Below the pieces are notes generated by a model. That model was not told the DNA's origin, ran no database searches, and was given only the letters and a program-made list of their open reading frames with translations. A stretch of DNA of 64,000 nucleotides. Origin: Pyrus communis (lineage: Eukaryota > Streptophyta > Magnoliopsida > Rosales > Rosaceae). The DNA lies in contig NC_084809.1 in the NCBI RefSeq assembly GCF_963583255.1, positions 8,844,215 to 8,908,214 of the forward strand, written 5' to 3'. The stretch's first letter is position 1; each line of letters begins with the position of its first letter. The position numbers and the translations under genes are program-made. Below are positions 36,511 through 48,764 of the stretch, piece after piece.

Positions 36511-38180
36511 ATTTAATATGACATACTATAAGCATCGTCAAAATGCCTTGTAATAAGTGATTAAGCAACAATAAGTAAACTTCTAGAAGTCTTGGCATGA
36601 GTGACAAAAGAGAAGAATTATATTTGTATTTAGGAGAAATATTTGTATTTTTGGCTACCTTAATAAAATAGAAGTGATTCGCACACACCTCTCTTTATTT
36701 TTATTTACTATCATTGAATTGAATAAAATTACTCTTTGAAAAGATAAATTTTTAGATTGTGCTATCCACGCACTCATTTTTACTTTTCACACACTCTCTC
36801 AATTTTCGGACGTCGACTTAGATGTATTGAAGAGGTTCAACAACAAAAAATTAACAAAAGTGCATAGAAGGTCAAAATGAGTGTGAACCGTTCTATTTTT
36901 TTTTCACCATGGCATGTAAAAAATTTATTTGGATTGGATAGGCATGAAAATCATGGCTAAGGAAAATTTGCCACACAAAACACTTTGATTATTGACATTT
37001 AAATTCCATAATTTTATCCAATCATTTACATGCATGATTTAAATTAGAGCATGAGGGATGAACTTTCTGAAACATCAATCCACAAAAGCAAAGTTATTTA
37101 TGGTTAATTCATAATGTTTTAACAGTGAACCTAGACAAATGGTTGGGGATTATTTACCAAAAAGAAGACAAATTGTTCAAGGTGTTTCTAAATTGTAAAC
37201 CTAATTAATTGATTAAAAAAGAGATCAAAACTCAAGAAAACAGCTACCTAGTACAGAGAACTCGATCATATGGTCCTGCATTTGGTGTGTTATTTGTTTC
37301 CTTCAAGAGAAAATGCAAGACTGTTTTTGTTTTTTAATGGGAAAGGAATATAAATGATCGACTTGTGTATTGACAAAGTTATCAAAGCTGTGAGTGCCTT
37401 ATTAATAAAAACAAATTTATGTTTGAGTCTGGACGTAAAGTTTATGACTTTATGGACCTCCACCTCTAATTTATTTGTCAGTTTCTAAGTATGTAATCAC
37501 AGGCCACTGCCCTCTCATTTTCCCTGAAATAGTTGGCAGAGGTTTCGGTCCCGGTTCGACGCACATTGACATAACAATGATATATTTGTGAGGAAGTTTA
37601 ATGTATTCAGTACTGTTTATTTTAACGAAAAATTATATTTTTATATTGAAAAATCAATCATGTACTATTCACTTGATTTTTTATTTTGTTTTTTTCGTTA
37701 AAACTCAAAGTTTTCAAGTTTTTTTTATTAGTTTTCATATATTTGTAATGGAAAAATGCTAAAAAAAAATCTAATTATCAATCGTCACATCATATGATTT
37801 ACAAAATATAATTTAAAAAGATGATCTCTCTATCATCACCTTTTATAGTAATATCGATGCTAAGTTGTGACATAGTATTGATAAATTACCGGACCATTAT
37901 AAAAGCGTTTTTATAAATAACGTATCGTTTGTAGAAGAATTACACAAGGTTTGATTTCAAGCAGGATTTTTTTAAGACACAAGGACAGTCTGGTAAGTAC
38001 ACTAAACGTCAGGGGCAAGCTAGATTTGCAGTTCCCTCCTGTTGATGGTGTTTGTGTTGACTCTCTCTCATCTCTCTCTACATGTTTGCCACTTTACTTT
38101 TGTAGCTTACTCAAATATTTTTTTTCTTAACCAGCTATTAATTCCCCGTCTCTGTTCACCTTATTTTTGCTTTCCCTTTA
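36511..38180. other. Spacer upstream of the receptor kinase gene
   Basis: No gene seen. A copy of the short repeat family lies at about 37601-37740. From about 38050 the sequence becomes pyrimidine-rich towards the kinase gene leader. Confidence 0.55.
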
Positions 38181-39341
38181 CTGTTTCTCTCTCTCTCTCT
38201 CTGGTTTCCTCCATTGCAAACCAAGCTTCCTTTCCAGCTTGCTGAGGCCCCTCTCCTTCACACAGACATAAACACCCACCAACCATTTTGCCCACCTTTT
38301 CTTTTTTTTACCCTCTAAAATCCCACCCCATTTCACACACACAAATTCCCTCCTTCCCTCTCTCACCACCCACCCCCCCCCCCCCCACAAAACATTTTCC
38401 CTTCAAAGATTAGATTTTTGTCTGTCCTTCCCTCTCCTCCTCCTCTTTTTTCTTCCCCCTTTTTTTCTCAAACTTCTATGGTTTTCTGAATTCTTTTGGC
38501 CCACTTGAAAGCCACATCCCTCCTCTATCTCTACTTGCAAACTAATCCTCCGGAAATCCTTTGCCTTTTTGGACTTCTGGGTTTTGGTGGGTTTTTTGTG
38601 TTATTTTTCAGGTCTGCATTGGCCTCTCTATGCCCATTGGGTCTCTTCTTGGTTAAAAAGGTAGCTCCTTCTCTGCTCCTCTGGCTGCTCAGGGAAGAAG
38701 ATCAAGGGGGTTAGCTTAGATCGTTGCAAAGTGCAGAGGTAAGTGCTTCTCTCTTGGAATCACTTTTTTTTAGATAGAATCACTCACATTTCTCTTTATT
38801 GGTCTCTTGCTTGGATTATAAGTGATTCTGTATGAGATTTTGATTCGCTTTTGTGATAGATTTGGAATTTAATTTGTACGTCAAATGTTAGTTTGCTTCA
38901 TTTGTTAAGAAAGTATTGCTTAAATATTACTGTGGTTTTTATCTTGGGGAATTATAAATGCGAGTCTAATCAAGGTGCTAAGTAATTTTTTTTTTTTTTT
39001 TTTGTTGGAAAATAATCAAGCAGTTATTGTATCAGATTCCCCCTTTTTGCGTTACTTTGGTTGTTCTTTAATATGATCAATATTTGAAGACTAAGCTAAG
39101 AATTTAACGTCGTAAAATTGATTTGATAGGATTTTCGAGTACTTTTTATTATGGAATTTGAGTGTTACATAGGATTACGATGAAATAAGAAATCTTCAAT
39201 AGCTGCGTGATCATTTTCTTGCGATTTGAGTTACATGACTTGTTTCTCATGTCCAGGTTGGTATGTCTTGATTTTTTTCTGGGCACTGAAAGTCAGAACA
39301 CCAAGCCAGATTTGATATATAGCATCCAGAGGAGGATAAGA
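38181..39341 (+). promoter_or_regulatory. Receptor kinase 5' leader with CT-rich tract, leader intron and short uORFs
   Basis: A pyrimidine-rich tract, (CT)n at about 38187-38202 and a run of about 14 C at 38373-38386, precedes the leader. A GT-AG intron, 38739-39256 (AGAG|GTAAGT ... GTCCAG), splits it. Short upstream ORFs are visible at 38478-38489, 38630-38656 and 39263-39271, which may lower translation of the main frame. The transcription start is not determined. Confidence 0.5.
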
Positions 39342-41843
39342 ATGTCATCTGGAAGTTCTTTGAATGTGGAATTATCGAAGAAGATAGGATTTTTGGGTTT
39401 GAAACTATGGGTTGTGATCTGTGTATGTGTTGGTGCATTTATTGTTTCGATCCTATGTTTCTTATCTATATGGGTTTCATTTCGGAGGAAGTCTCGACGA
39501 TCAGTGGACAAGTTCCCAGTCACCCAAATACCAAATGTCTCTAAAGATATCAACATTGATAAGATGGGGGCTCAGGGTACCCATGATCACCCTGATAATT
39601 TATTTCTTTCAGAACATGATAAAGCAAGTGATAAGAAATCAGAGAAGATGTTAGTTCATTTAGGCACGAGCAAATCGAGTGATCCTGATAACATGAGTCA
39701 GTGCAGCTCAATTTATCATCATGAGAGAGCACTTAGTTCGCAGTCAGGGGAAGAAGGAAGCTCTGGGACTGGGCGAAAGCAGTCGTCATTATCCTATGGA
39801 CGACCTATTACAGCCTCTCCTTTGATTGGCTTGCCTGAAGGTTCTCATCTTGGATGGGGCCACTGGTTTACTCTTAGAGATCTGCAATTTGCTACAAATC
39901 GTTTTTCTGCAGAAAATGTGCTTGGCGAGGGTGGATATGGGGTTGTTTACAAGGCCAGGCTGATCAATGGAACTGAGGTGGCAGTGAAAAAGCTCTTAAA
40001 TAACTTGTAAGGATTTAAACTCAAGTGCACAATCTTGTTATCATGATGCTTTTCGGAAACACAGATTTTTTTCTTCTTCTGCTTCTCATAGATGCTTTTT
40101 TAATCTGGTGCGTAGGGGGCAGGCAGAGAAAGAATTTAGGGTTGAAGTGGAGGCCATTGGTAATGTTCGGCATAAGAATCTTGTGCGGCTCTTGGGTTAC
40201 TGCATAGAAGGTGTTCACAGGTATTATTTTGATTTGAAATTGTTTATATTAGTGCTGATGACTTAACCTTGTCTAGTAACATAATATTTCACATTAGTAT
40301 GGGTTCTGTCTAATTCATCCCCTATCTTTTTCGGCCTATGATATAGCTTGCCATTTGTGTTTTCGGTTCAGTTTCTGTTGTTCTTGATAAGTTGCAATCT
40401 ATTGCATAGGATGCTGGTGTATGAATATGTGAACAATGGAAACCTAGAACAATGGCTACATGGGGCCATGCGCCATCATGGAACCCTTACTTGGGAGGCT
40501 CGCATGAAGGTGATTCTTGGTACTGCTAAAGCGTAAGTTTTCATCTTTCAACTAAAATATGTTTCTTATTTAACTTTTGTATTGTTAATCTTATAATTCC
40601 ACTTGAGATTTAGCTAATAGTGAGACTCAATTTCGAAAACTGATTTACGTACTGAATTGCAGGCTTTCTTATCTACACGAAGCTATAGAACCAAAAGTTG
40701 TCCACAGAGATATTAAATCCAGCAACATTTTGATTGATGACGAGTTCAATGCCAAGGTTTCTGATTTTGGATTGGCCAAACTCTTGGGTTCAGGAGAAAG
40801 TCACATCACGACTAGAGTCATGGGGACTTTTGGGTATGTAAATTTATATGCTTTTTAACTCATGATAATTTATCTACAACTTATCTTCTAATCGGAGCAA
40901 AAAACTGATCCATTATGCAGTTATGTGGCACCAGAATATGCTAATACTGGCTTGTTAAATGAGAAGAGCGACATCTACAGCTTTGGCGTCCTCCTGCTTG
41001 AGGCAGTTACAGGAAGGGATCCTGTGGACTATGGCCGCCCTGCTAATGAGGTTCACAATTTTCAGAAATATTGTTTACTGTTTCTGAGAGTGTTTCCTTC
41101 AATACTCTTCCTTCGTTCCCACCCTCAGGAGGCAGCGTCCTTACCGGTTATGAAAGCTTTACTGTTATGTGCAGAATTTTAAGAAGAATTTCTAAATACT
41201 TGTGGCAGGTCAATCTAGTTGAGTGGCTCAAATTGATGGTAGGTGCAAAAAGAGCAGAGGAAGTTGTGGATCCAAACCTTGAAGTTAAACCCAGTACGCG
41301 TGCTTTAAAACGCGCCCTTTTGGTTGCACTTCGGTGTGTAGATCATGATTCAGAGAACAGACCAAAAATGAGCCAGGTTGTGCGTATGCTCGAAGCTGAT
41401 GAACACCCATTTCGTGAGGTGCAAATCCTCATCTTACCTGGAAATAATCTTTTAGATGTTTTATTATGTTCTATGGTTTTTCGTTAGACTGTTTATCTAA
41501 ACATGGAGTTTGTGCAATCTCATTTATGAATTTGTGTTTAGACTAACAAAACACTTTTCCTAGATTACTTCATTCTAGCCATACGTATATTGCGGAGAAC
41601 TGATTAGCATGTTGTGATGGTGGTGATGAAGTTATAAGTTCATATTTGTTCCCATGTTCATAAAAACTGGGGGGTGTTACGAATCTTATTTTGCAAACTT
41701 GTACAATTCAGGATCGAAGGAACAGAAAGAGTCGTACAACCAGCATGGATATGGAATCTGTGAAGGAAAGTTCTGCCTCAGCTGACATAGAAAAGAAGGC
41801 AGGGGATCTGGAGAGCCAAATATCCGGGACAAGTCATGAATAG
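39342..41843 (+). CDS. Receptor-like serine/threonine protein kinase (At2g42960/At3g59110-like)
   Basis: A membrane-anchored kinase with almost no extracellular domain. Coding exons: 39342-40006, 40116-40220, 40410-40532, 40663-40833, 40921-41050, 41209-41418, 41712-41843; with the leader exon this makes eight. All phases agree: 1,536 nt, 511 aa. One membrane segment lies at about residues 20-46, followed by basic FRRKSRR. A serine-rich linker leads to [15 protein letters not shown]. The kinase domain has the glycine loop GEGGYGVVY (195-203), VAVKK with Lys216, HRDIKSSN (catalytic Asp314), DFG (Asp332), and YVAPEY. All catalytic residues are present. Length and layout match the small RLK group typified by At2g42960 and At3g59110, whose ligands are not known to me. 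The start at 39342 is the first ATG that gives this family's short N terminus; the frame is open a further 45 codons upstream, but partly across the leader intron. Confidence 0.95.
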
Positions 41844-44520
41844 GACTGACAAACGCGTGAGCTTGGTGAACAATACTCCTTCCTCACCTCCCAGAGTAGC
41901 TTTCAGTAACCCGTCGACAGTACACAATCTCAGTTTCTTTCCAACAAAATTTCTAAAACAAAAATCTAAGAGAGGATTCGGATTGGAGATAGCGCATTTT
42001 GATCCTTAACCATTCAATCCCGGTCCTTGAAGAACGAAAGAGGTGCTCCCAACTCCATAATTTGGGAATTTTCTGAGAGAGAGAGAGAGGGAGACCGGAG
42101 ACTCTTGTTGTACATATGTTGCTTGGGGACCAGTGGGGTTTCTTCTTCAGATGGTGAAATGACTCCTCCTATTGTTTTTATTTATTTTTTCATTATTTTT
42201 GTTTTTTAAGTTATCATTTTTCTGTCAGAAAAACAAAGCATTGGATTAATGTTGATGAAGATTCTCCTTTCCCCCTTATGCAGTTATGTTGTCTTCCTCT
42301 TTGTTACATTTAAATGATGGTGTCAGTTATAAACTATAATGCATTGTCTCATAAAGTATGTTAAAGCAACCAGGAGCAACGCTTTAACAGAAATCTTCTT
42401 TTAGGGGTAGAAAGAACAATAAATTAACAAATAACTCTGATTGGCTCCTTACAGTTAACGAGTTATCTCTCTTTACTTGTAAACAATTTCACAACTTATG
42501 CATAAGTAACTTGGGGAATGATAAACATACTGTTTTTAACTTCTCATACATTTTTGTTTAATCATGTATATTGTTTATGTTTGATTTATTCAATTTGATG
42601 ATTAAAAACAAAAAGAGGTGTGTGAGAGCTAAAAATAATGTGTGAAAATTACCTCTCAAGTAGAATAGTTTATACACACGTGAAACTACTTATAACGATG
42701 AATGAGTCCTTTGCGTATACCGAGCCACGTATCTACCTCTTCAAAGTAGCTTCTACTCTAGCTTCTCAAAATCACAATTTACTCACACACACACACAAGA
42801 ATGGTCCAAAGAAATCAACAAGGTGGTCCAACCCAAGTTACTTGCATTACACAACTCTTTCTCAACCAGAAAGTTTAGTTCAAATGTAGCGGCTAATAAG
42901 AAGGAACACAAGGAAGATGCATTGATTTTTCAATGTTTTTTTCTTTTTTGGAAACTTGATAATGTTTTTTTTTTTTTTTTTTTATTTGGAAACTTGATTT
43001 TTCAATGTTTGGGTTGGCAGTTTGGTCAAATGAGCCATCAATACATTGAAGGGTGGAATGCAAAATGCAGTGCATTAATCGGTCAGCTTCTGCAGCCTGA
43101 CAAACAAGCACTTCTGCTGTGGGCCTGTAAATTTAGTCAGTGTTTTCTATGTTTCCACATCTGGAGGGTGCTTGTGGGATTCTCTTTATGAGAATTCTGA
43201 ATATTCTTCAATCATATTCATTTATCGTAAATTATGCAGTTATAAATTATTATAAATTTTTTTATTTAAAATTGAATATAAATAATAGCTGATAAAAATT
43301 GACAACACGATATATGATGATCGGATGTGATTAGAGAATCCCGGGAATCTCACAAAGAGGATCCAACGAGGATCCTCACTCATTTCCAAAGAACTCTGAA
43401 ACAAAGAGAGACTTATGAATCATGGTCATAGATCATCGAATGGGTAAACCTGATCAAAAATTCTTTGGTGTTTATGAAAATTCGATGCTCCAAAGTATTT
43501 TAATTGTTAAATCTTAAATTTTGTATATTTAAATAGATATCTAACAATTAAAATTAGAAAAATGGTTTTAAAATTTTGAATTTTAACGATAAAGACAAAA
43601 TAAAAGATAAAATGAATAAATAGTACCATGATTAATTTTTTAGTATAAAAATAAAAAAATTTCGTTAAATTGAATAATACCGAAATTTTTTTGTTAAAAT
43701 TTTCATTAAATATTTGGAATACATTGATACAGCAACAAAGTCCCCTTAAAGCCTGCTACATTTGAATTCTGAGTGTGCTGTCGAGCTTTTGACTTTTTGG
43801 TCCAACGGTCAGCATTTGGATATTTTTCCAGTATGTGGTTGGATAAACGTGGACGGCAGCAAAGCATTTTTTGTTTTGGTCGGGTATTGCACATCATTCC
43901 AAGTCTAGGCGAATTGAGCTCATGAAAATAATGTGGGTGAACAAAGATATGAGGAAAAGAACAACGAAGAAGAGTGGTGAAAGAAAGACGGTATGATAGA
44001 TGTGAAAAAATATGTAACCATATGTAGTTTTTACACTAAGGTCATTTTCAATAGAGATGATTAAAGGTTCAAAAGTTGAAAAATAACTTGACTATTATTT
44101 AGTCAAAGGGGTATCAAGCTGGTCAAATGTAGCTCCACTCTTAGCTATTTTTCGGAACTCAGTTTCTCAGTTGGAATAATTAATTCAAATTCAAATTCGA
44201 CAACTAGATTTGAAAACATTCAACGGTAGGTTAACTAAATTAACCAATAAATTTAAAATATCAACTTAAACCTAATAAACTATTGTGGGGGCTATGTTTA
44301 GCCATTTGGGTTGTAGATTGTATATAAGTATGACCTATAATTGTTTATTTAAAAATAAATTTTTTGGGGGCCTATAATTCTAGATGGGGTTATGTTTAAC
44401 TCTTATGGTCAGATGACCTAAGGGGATGAGGGAATGGTCTAATATTAAGTGATAATCCATTTACTATCTTAAGTGATAATCCATTTACTATCTTAAGCCT
44501 ACATGATGTAACTTTTAAAA
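41844..44520. other. Kinase 3' UTR and spacer
   Basis: The first few hundred bases are probably the kinase 3' UTR, with a GA repeat at 42077-42090. Beyond that no gene is recognised. A copy of the short repeat family lies near 43540-43700, and a 25-bp direct repeat (GTGATAATCCATTTACTATC) is found at 44449 and 44474. Confidence 0.55.
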
Positions 44521-45258
44521 GCATCTCCAAAGGAGAAGTCAAAATGTCCACACAAATTATAACAGTGTCAATAATAAAAGACTACATTAATATTCTCCAA
44601 CCGAAATGTCAATTCCTATGTGGCGCTAACATGGATTGGCAGCAAAGAGATTGCTGTCAAATTTGACAGCAGCTTCAAATATTTTTTTATTATTTTTTTT
44701 TTTATGGGAAACGGAGAAACTGAAGGCAAACGAAGAAGCCAGAAAGACCGAAGCTTGAATTTTGGAAAACCACAGAGAGAACAGAGATTAGAAAAGTAGA
44801 AAGCCAAACACATAAGCCAGATGTAAGAAAGACTCCTTCTTCTTCAGCTTCTCTCCGCCGTACACCGCACTGCTCTCAGAGGTTGCGTTTGATTGTATCA
44901 GTGTCGGGTTCGAATTGGGTGTGAGGGACTTGCGGGAGGGAAGCCTTTCTTGGTGAGGTTGCATTTGATTTTATTAGCGTCGGGTTCTAATTGGGTGTGA
45001 GGGACTTGCGGAAGGGAAGCTTGCAGAGCTTCCATGGCTGAAGGTGTGAAGTGAAGAAATCCGGGGGTTTTGAAAGATGTCAAAATGGGTAAGAAAATAA
45101 TTGTTTAATAAAATAAAAGAAAAAAAAATAGTGTAATAAAATAATATTTAATTTGACATACCGGGTGGAGAACAAAATTTTGAAAGATGTTAAAATACTA
45201 TATAGGCCGTCAAATTCAATTTTATGTTTAAAATTTGACATCTCATTTAGAGATGCTC
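44521..45258. mobile_element. MITE-like element with GCATCTCC ends and internal duplication
   Basis: The left end AGCATCTCCAAAGG and the right end TTTAGAGATGCT are inverted; the GCATCTCC/GAGATGC ending is common in plant non-autonomous elements. The inside is GC-richer than its surroundings and has a roughly 76-bp tandem duplication (TGAGGGACTTGCGG at about 44921 and 44997), perhaps captured sequence. The target duplication is unclear. Confidence 0.5.
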
Positions 45259-45518
45259 TAAAACAATCAACGGGCCAACAAAATGGGGTTGGATTTATAT
45301 CCAGTGCCCTATCCATTCTAATACATGGGCTACATTGGTTCGGGCCGCCATCCAATTGCATCATTTAATTTTCTCTCAGATTCAACCAGTCACACCAATA
45401 TATAAATCAAAGGCCGAATACCACAAACAACATGGATTCTTCTACCTTTGTGCATTTATCATTCAAATTACAAAATTTTACACATCAATCCAAACTTACC
45501 GCATTGTGATAATTTTTA

Positions 45519-45990
45519 AAGGAAAGCTAATAAAAAAAAAACTTGAAAACTTTGAGTTTTAACGATAAGGACAAAATAAAGGGTAAAGTGAATAGTACTA
45601 TAGTAATGTTATTCATACCATGTTTTTGTACCACATTTTCATACCACCTTAGGTGGCATTTGATGTGGACAACCACATCATTTGAATTAATCAGATTTTT
45701 AAATTTAGTTCATTATTTAAAAAACTAATAATTATTAATTAAGAAAAACTAGTTAATTAAATGATAATTGTGGTATACAAGGAGTTTTTCTTCTTCATTT
45801 CTTTGGCTTTTTCAAACTTTTAAAATGATGTTGCTGTCCACATCAGATACCAGTGGTATAGAAATGTGGTACAAAAATATGGTATGAATAACATTACTCA
45901 TAGTACCAGGATTGACATTTCAGTATAAAAATATAGATTTTCATTAAAGTAAACAATATCGAAAACTTTTCGTTAAAATTCTCTAATTAA
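45519..45990. repeat. Copy of a short repeat family, split by a nested MITE
   Basis: The family motif (TTTTAACGATAAGGACAAAATAAA, AGTGAATAGTAC, then TAGTACCAGGATTGAC and TTTTCGTTAAAATTCTC) recurs at about 32095-32245, 37601-37740 and 43540-43700, in both orientations. Here it is interrupted between AGTAC and the following TAGTACC by the element at 45599-45900. Confidence 0.7.
45599..45900. mobile_element. 302-bp MITE with near-perfect inverted ends
   Basis: Left TATAGTAATGTTATTCATAC, right in reverse complement TGAGTAATGTTATTCATAC; the inverted match runs about 40 bp. It is flanked by TAGTAC on both sides (45593-45598 and 45901-45906), and the related copy at 43.6 kb shows the uninterrupted site. 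Confidence 0.75.
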
Positions 45991-46727
45991 TTTTCAATTC
46001 ACATAACAAGCCCCTCATAGAATATCATGCATTCACCTTCTTCACCCAACATTCCACCCATTTCTTGCCAATTGTAGGTGTTAGAGGTCTCAACAATTGG
46101 CCACGATGTTTTTGTTTTATTACTTTTATTCTGCTTGTAAATTCACCTTTGAAAGTCTTTGGGCGTTACATATTATTTGATCACTCCACGACGACAAGGG
46201 AAGTTTGTGTGTTGGTATCTGGTAATATCAAGTGGTATGGTAGTTTCGTGTTACGCATACACTGAAATTATATAATGTTATGTACAAGCATGAAAACTTA
46301 GCTGCTAACTTTATACCCCATACTATACGGATTATAAGTTCAGTAAATTTCCAATACCGCATCGATCCATTTGTCACGTAATTTGTCTCCGCACATACAC
46401 TTAAAATTATTAAATATATCCACTATCTACTGATTTGTAGTTGCTTTAAAACAAATTTTATTATTTATACAGTAAATTGTCTCCACTAGTAAGAAGACAA
46501 TGCAACTACATTTTTTATACAACAATATATTTACATTAAGGGATGAGGGAATAAGATAGTATCAAACTCGTCATTCACGAGATTTGAACATAGAGAAATA
46601 CTACTAGAAAATGCAACTACACTTAACTTGTCTATTTATTCAAGGATGTTCTCAATTTAGAAGAACCTAAACAGGCATAAATTCTAAAAAGAAAACAAGG
46701 GAAAAGGTTTAGTTCTCCTGCAACTTA

Positions 46728-48053
46728 GTATGGTCTAGTGGTATTCCTCCTCACTTGTGTTTGGGCCCAAAATAATATTGTTGGGCCGAGCAGCAGGTTG
46801 TGCTTGGCCCAAGGCTGTGTCAAATGCTATGGGCCGAGTGATAAACCTCGGGCCAGTTGGCAGGGTCGGTCGAGTCCTATCCTAAGAAGTAGTCCAGATA
46901 AACAGAAAGGGTCGAGGAAGTCCTGGTGCGACCAGGATTCTCGGCCGACAAAGAATAAAGCCTCGGAAAAGGGGAAAGCTCAAAGTCCTAATGGGAGTAG
47001 GTTTGTTCGAGGTAGAGTTGAAACGGGACAAGGACTCCCAATCCAGATAAGGATGCAATTCGGTCTCAAGGAATGGGGTGCTATAAATACAAGAAATCAT
47101 GCAACAAAAAAGGACCTTCAATTCAACATACAATTGCCCTGCTCAAAACCTCTCAAATACCTTGAGATTTTTTCCTTTTCTTTTTCTGTCGACACACCTT
47201 CAGTTTGGATAAACAGCACTGTGGAGGCACCCAACGAGCACCTTCAGTTTGGATAAATAGCACTGCTGCCGCAGAATCAGCCGACCGAGAAGCACCTTCA
47301 GTTTGGATAAATAGCACTGCGTCGAGGCCGACCGGTTACCTATCTAAGTCTCGGCCGAGAAGGGTTTTCGAACCCTTGTTGGTAGAGGTCACCTTGCTAG
47401 CCTTCTCGGCGTAGTCAGGTGTTACGAATTGCATTACTCGGCGTACTGGACGCCGAGTGATTTTATGATTGGATACTCACAAGTAAGTTTCAGAGTTCGG
47501 CATTCCGACGGCCGAACTACATTTACCATCAAGACATACATCACATTTGAGTACCTGTGTCCATATAGTTTGGTCTCGATTCGACGTGCTTATACTCTTA
47601 CTAATATAATCACAGTGACCGAATCGGGCTCCGACGATTTGTGAACTCCGCAGAATTAGTAGCCTTGTCTTCAGGCTATAGAACCCAGAGACCGAGAGTG
47701 TTCCTTCCTCAGTTGTAATCGCAAAATAGAGAAGTCAACAAAGCGCTCAACGCGACATCAACGACTTTTACTCCTCGGCTGAGCTCGGCCGACGAGTTGG
47801 CACGCCCCGCATTCAACCGAAGGACGTAGTTAGCTTATTAGTTACTCGGCCTGCGCGCCACTTAGGTTTTGTAATTTTTAGAGTCAACAACTTGTAAGTA
47901 GAAAATCATAAGTTGTCATTTAGTACTACGGTTTACTAATATATTTTTTTTTCATAGAAGTTTTAGGTTCAAACCACATAAATGGCGAGTTTAATACCAA
48001 TTTATTTTCCTATCTCTTAGTGTAAATATATCGTTGTACAAAAAATAAAAAAA
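46728..48053 (+). repeat. SINE-like tRNA-derived sequences around a solo LTR
   Basis: ATGGTCTAGTGGTATTCC (from 46730) looks like a tRNA-type A box and is cut by the solo LTR in the following ACTTG. A second unit at about 47920-48053 has a degenerate A box (GGTTTACTAATAT), a B-box-like GGTTCAAACC and the tail GTGTAAATATATCGTTGTAC plus A-rich run. I recognise this pattern from SINEs of rosaceous genomes, from memory only. Confidence 0.5.
46758..47889 (+). repeat. Solo LTR, 1,132 bp, with ACTTG target duplication
   Basis: Starts TGTTTGGGCCC and ends GAGTCAACA, flanked on both sides by ACTTG (46753-46757 and 47890-47894). GC-richer than its surroundings. A TATA box (GCTATAAATACAAG) lies at about 47080. 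Downstream, ACCTTCAGTTTGGATAAA recurs three times (47198, 47240, 47290). No internal domain, primer site or second LTR, so this is a product of LTR-LTR recombination. Confidence 0.85.
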
Positions 48054-48764
48054 GTTTGACTCCTAGTCGAGTTCAATACCAATTATTATGGTTTGCTCTA
48101 ATTCACATATATTTAGAAGCCTTTTCTTAATCAAATTAAAATATGCATATATATGTAAGCTATTTGAACGCTAACTCGCACAGAAAACCTTAATCCTCCT
48201 ATAAATGTAGGTCTAACCATAGCTCTCCAATCAAGTTAATCAACCCCATTTCTTACAGTTAAGCCCTCGTTTTCCAATGGCAGCTATATATATACATATT
48301 TGCATACATGCATATATGCACTGCAGTTAAGCCCATCTCCTCACGTACAGTTAGCCCTCTAGAGTAGCTAGACAGGTTGCCATTCCTTCAAAGAAGCACC
48401 TTCATTCACTAACAATTTGAGAAGCTTTATAGTATATTAACTTTAAGACCACAGGAACAATACATATGCACTGCAGTACTCAGAATTATATACACTAGTA
48501 CTCACTGAATGCAATTCCTTGAAAAAGCCATACTGTTTCTTAGCCCATCTAAGAAATCTAAGTACAAAAGTTTATGAGAAAAAGAGACAGATCAGGGCCA
48601 CAGAAAGCGTGCATAGAAGAAAGTATTGCAATAATGAGATAGCTAGACCAAAAGATAAAATGTCGTACTACTTGCAGTGATATATATACGTACAGTACTG
48701 GAAATATCATAGTTTTGGTGCATATATTTGCCCGCCAATCGACTCGAAAAGTACTCACAAATAT
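48054..48764. other. Spacer and probable WRKY 3' UTR
   Basis: No gene is recognised. The part next to 48765 is probably the 3' UTR of the WRKY gene on the minus strand. Confidence 0.5.

Noticed and set aside
42823..43191. 122-aa open frame
   Set aside because: Contains a long T run giving poly-Phe; no motif and no gene structure.
46738..47256. 172-aa open frame
   Set aside because: Lies within the solo LTR, has no recognisable domain and starts in the SINE-like flank.
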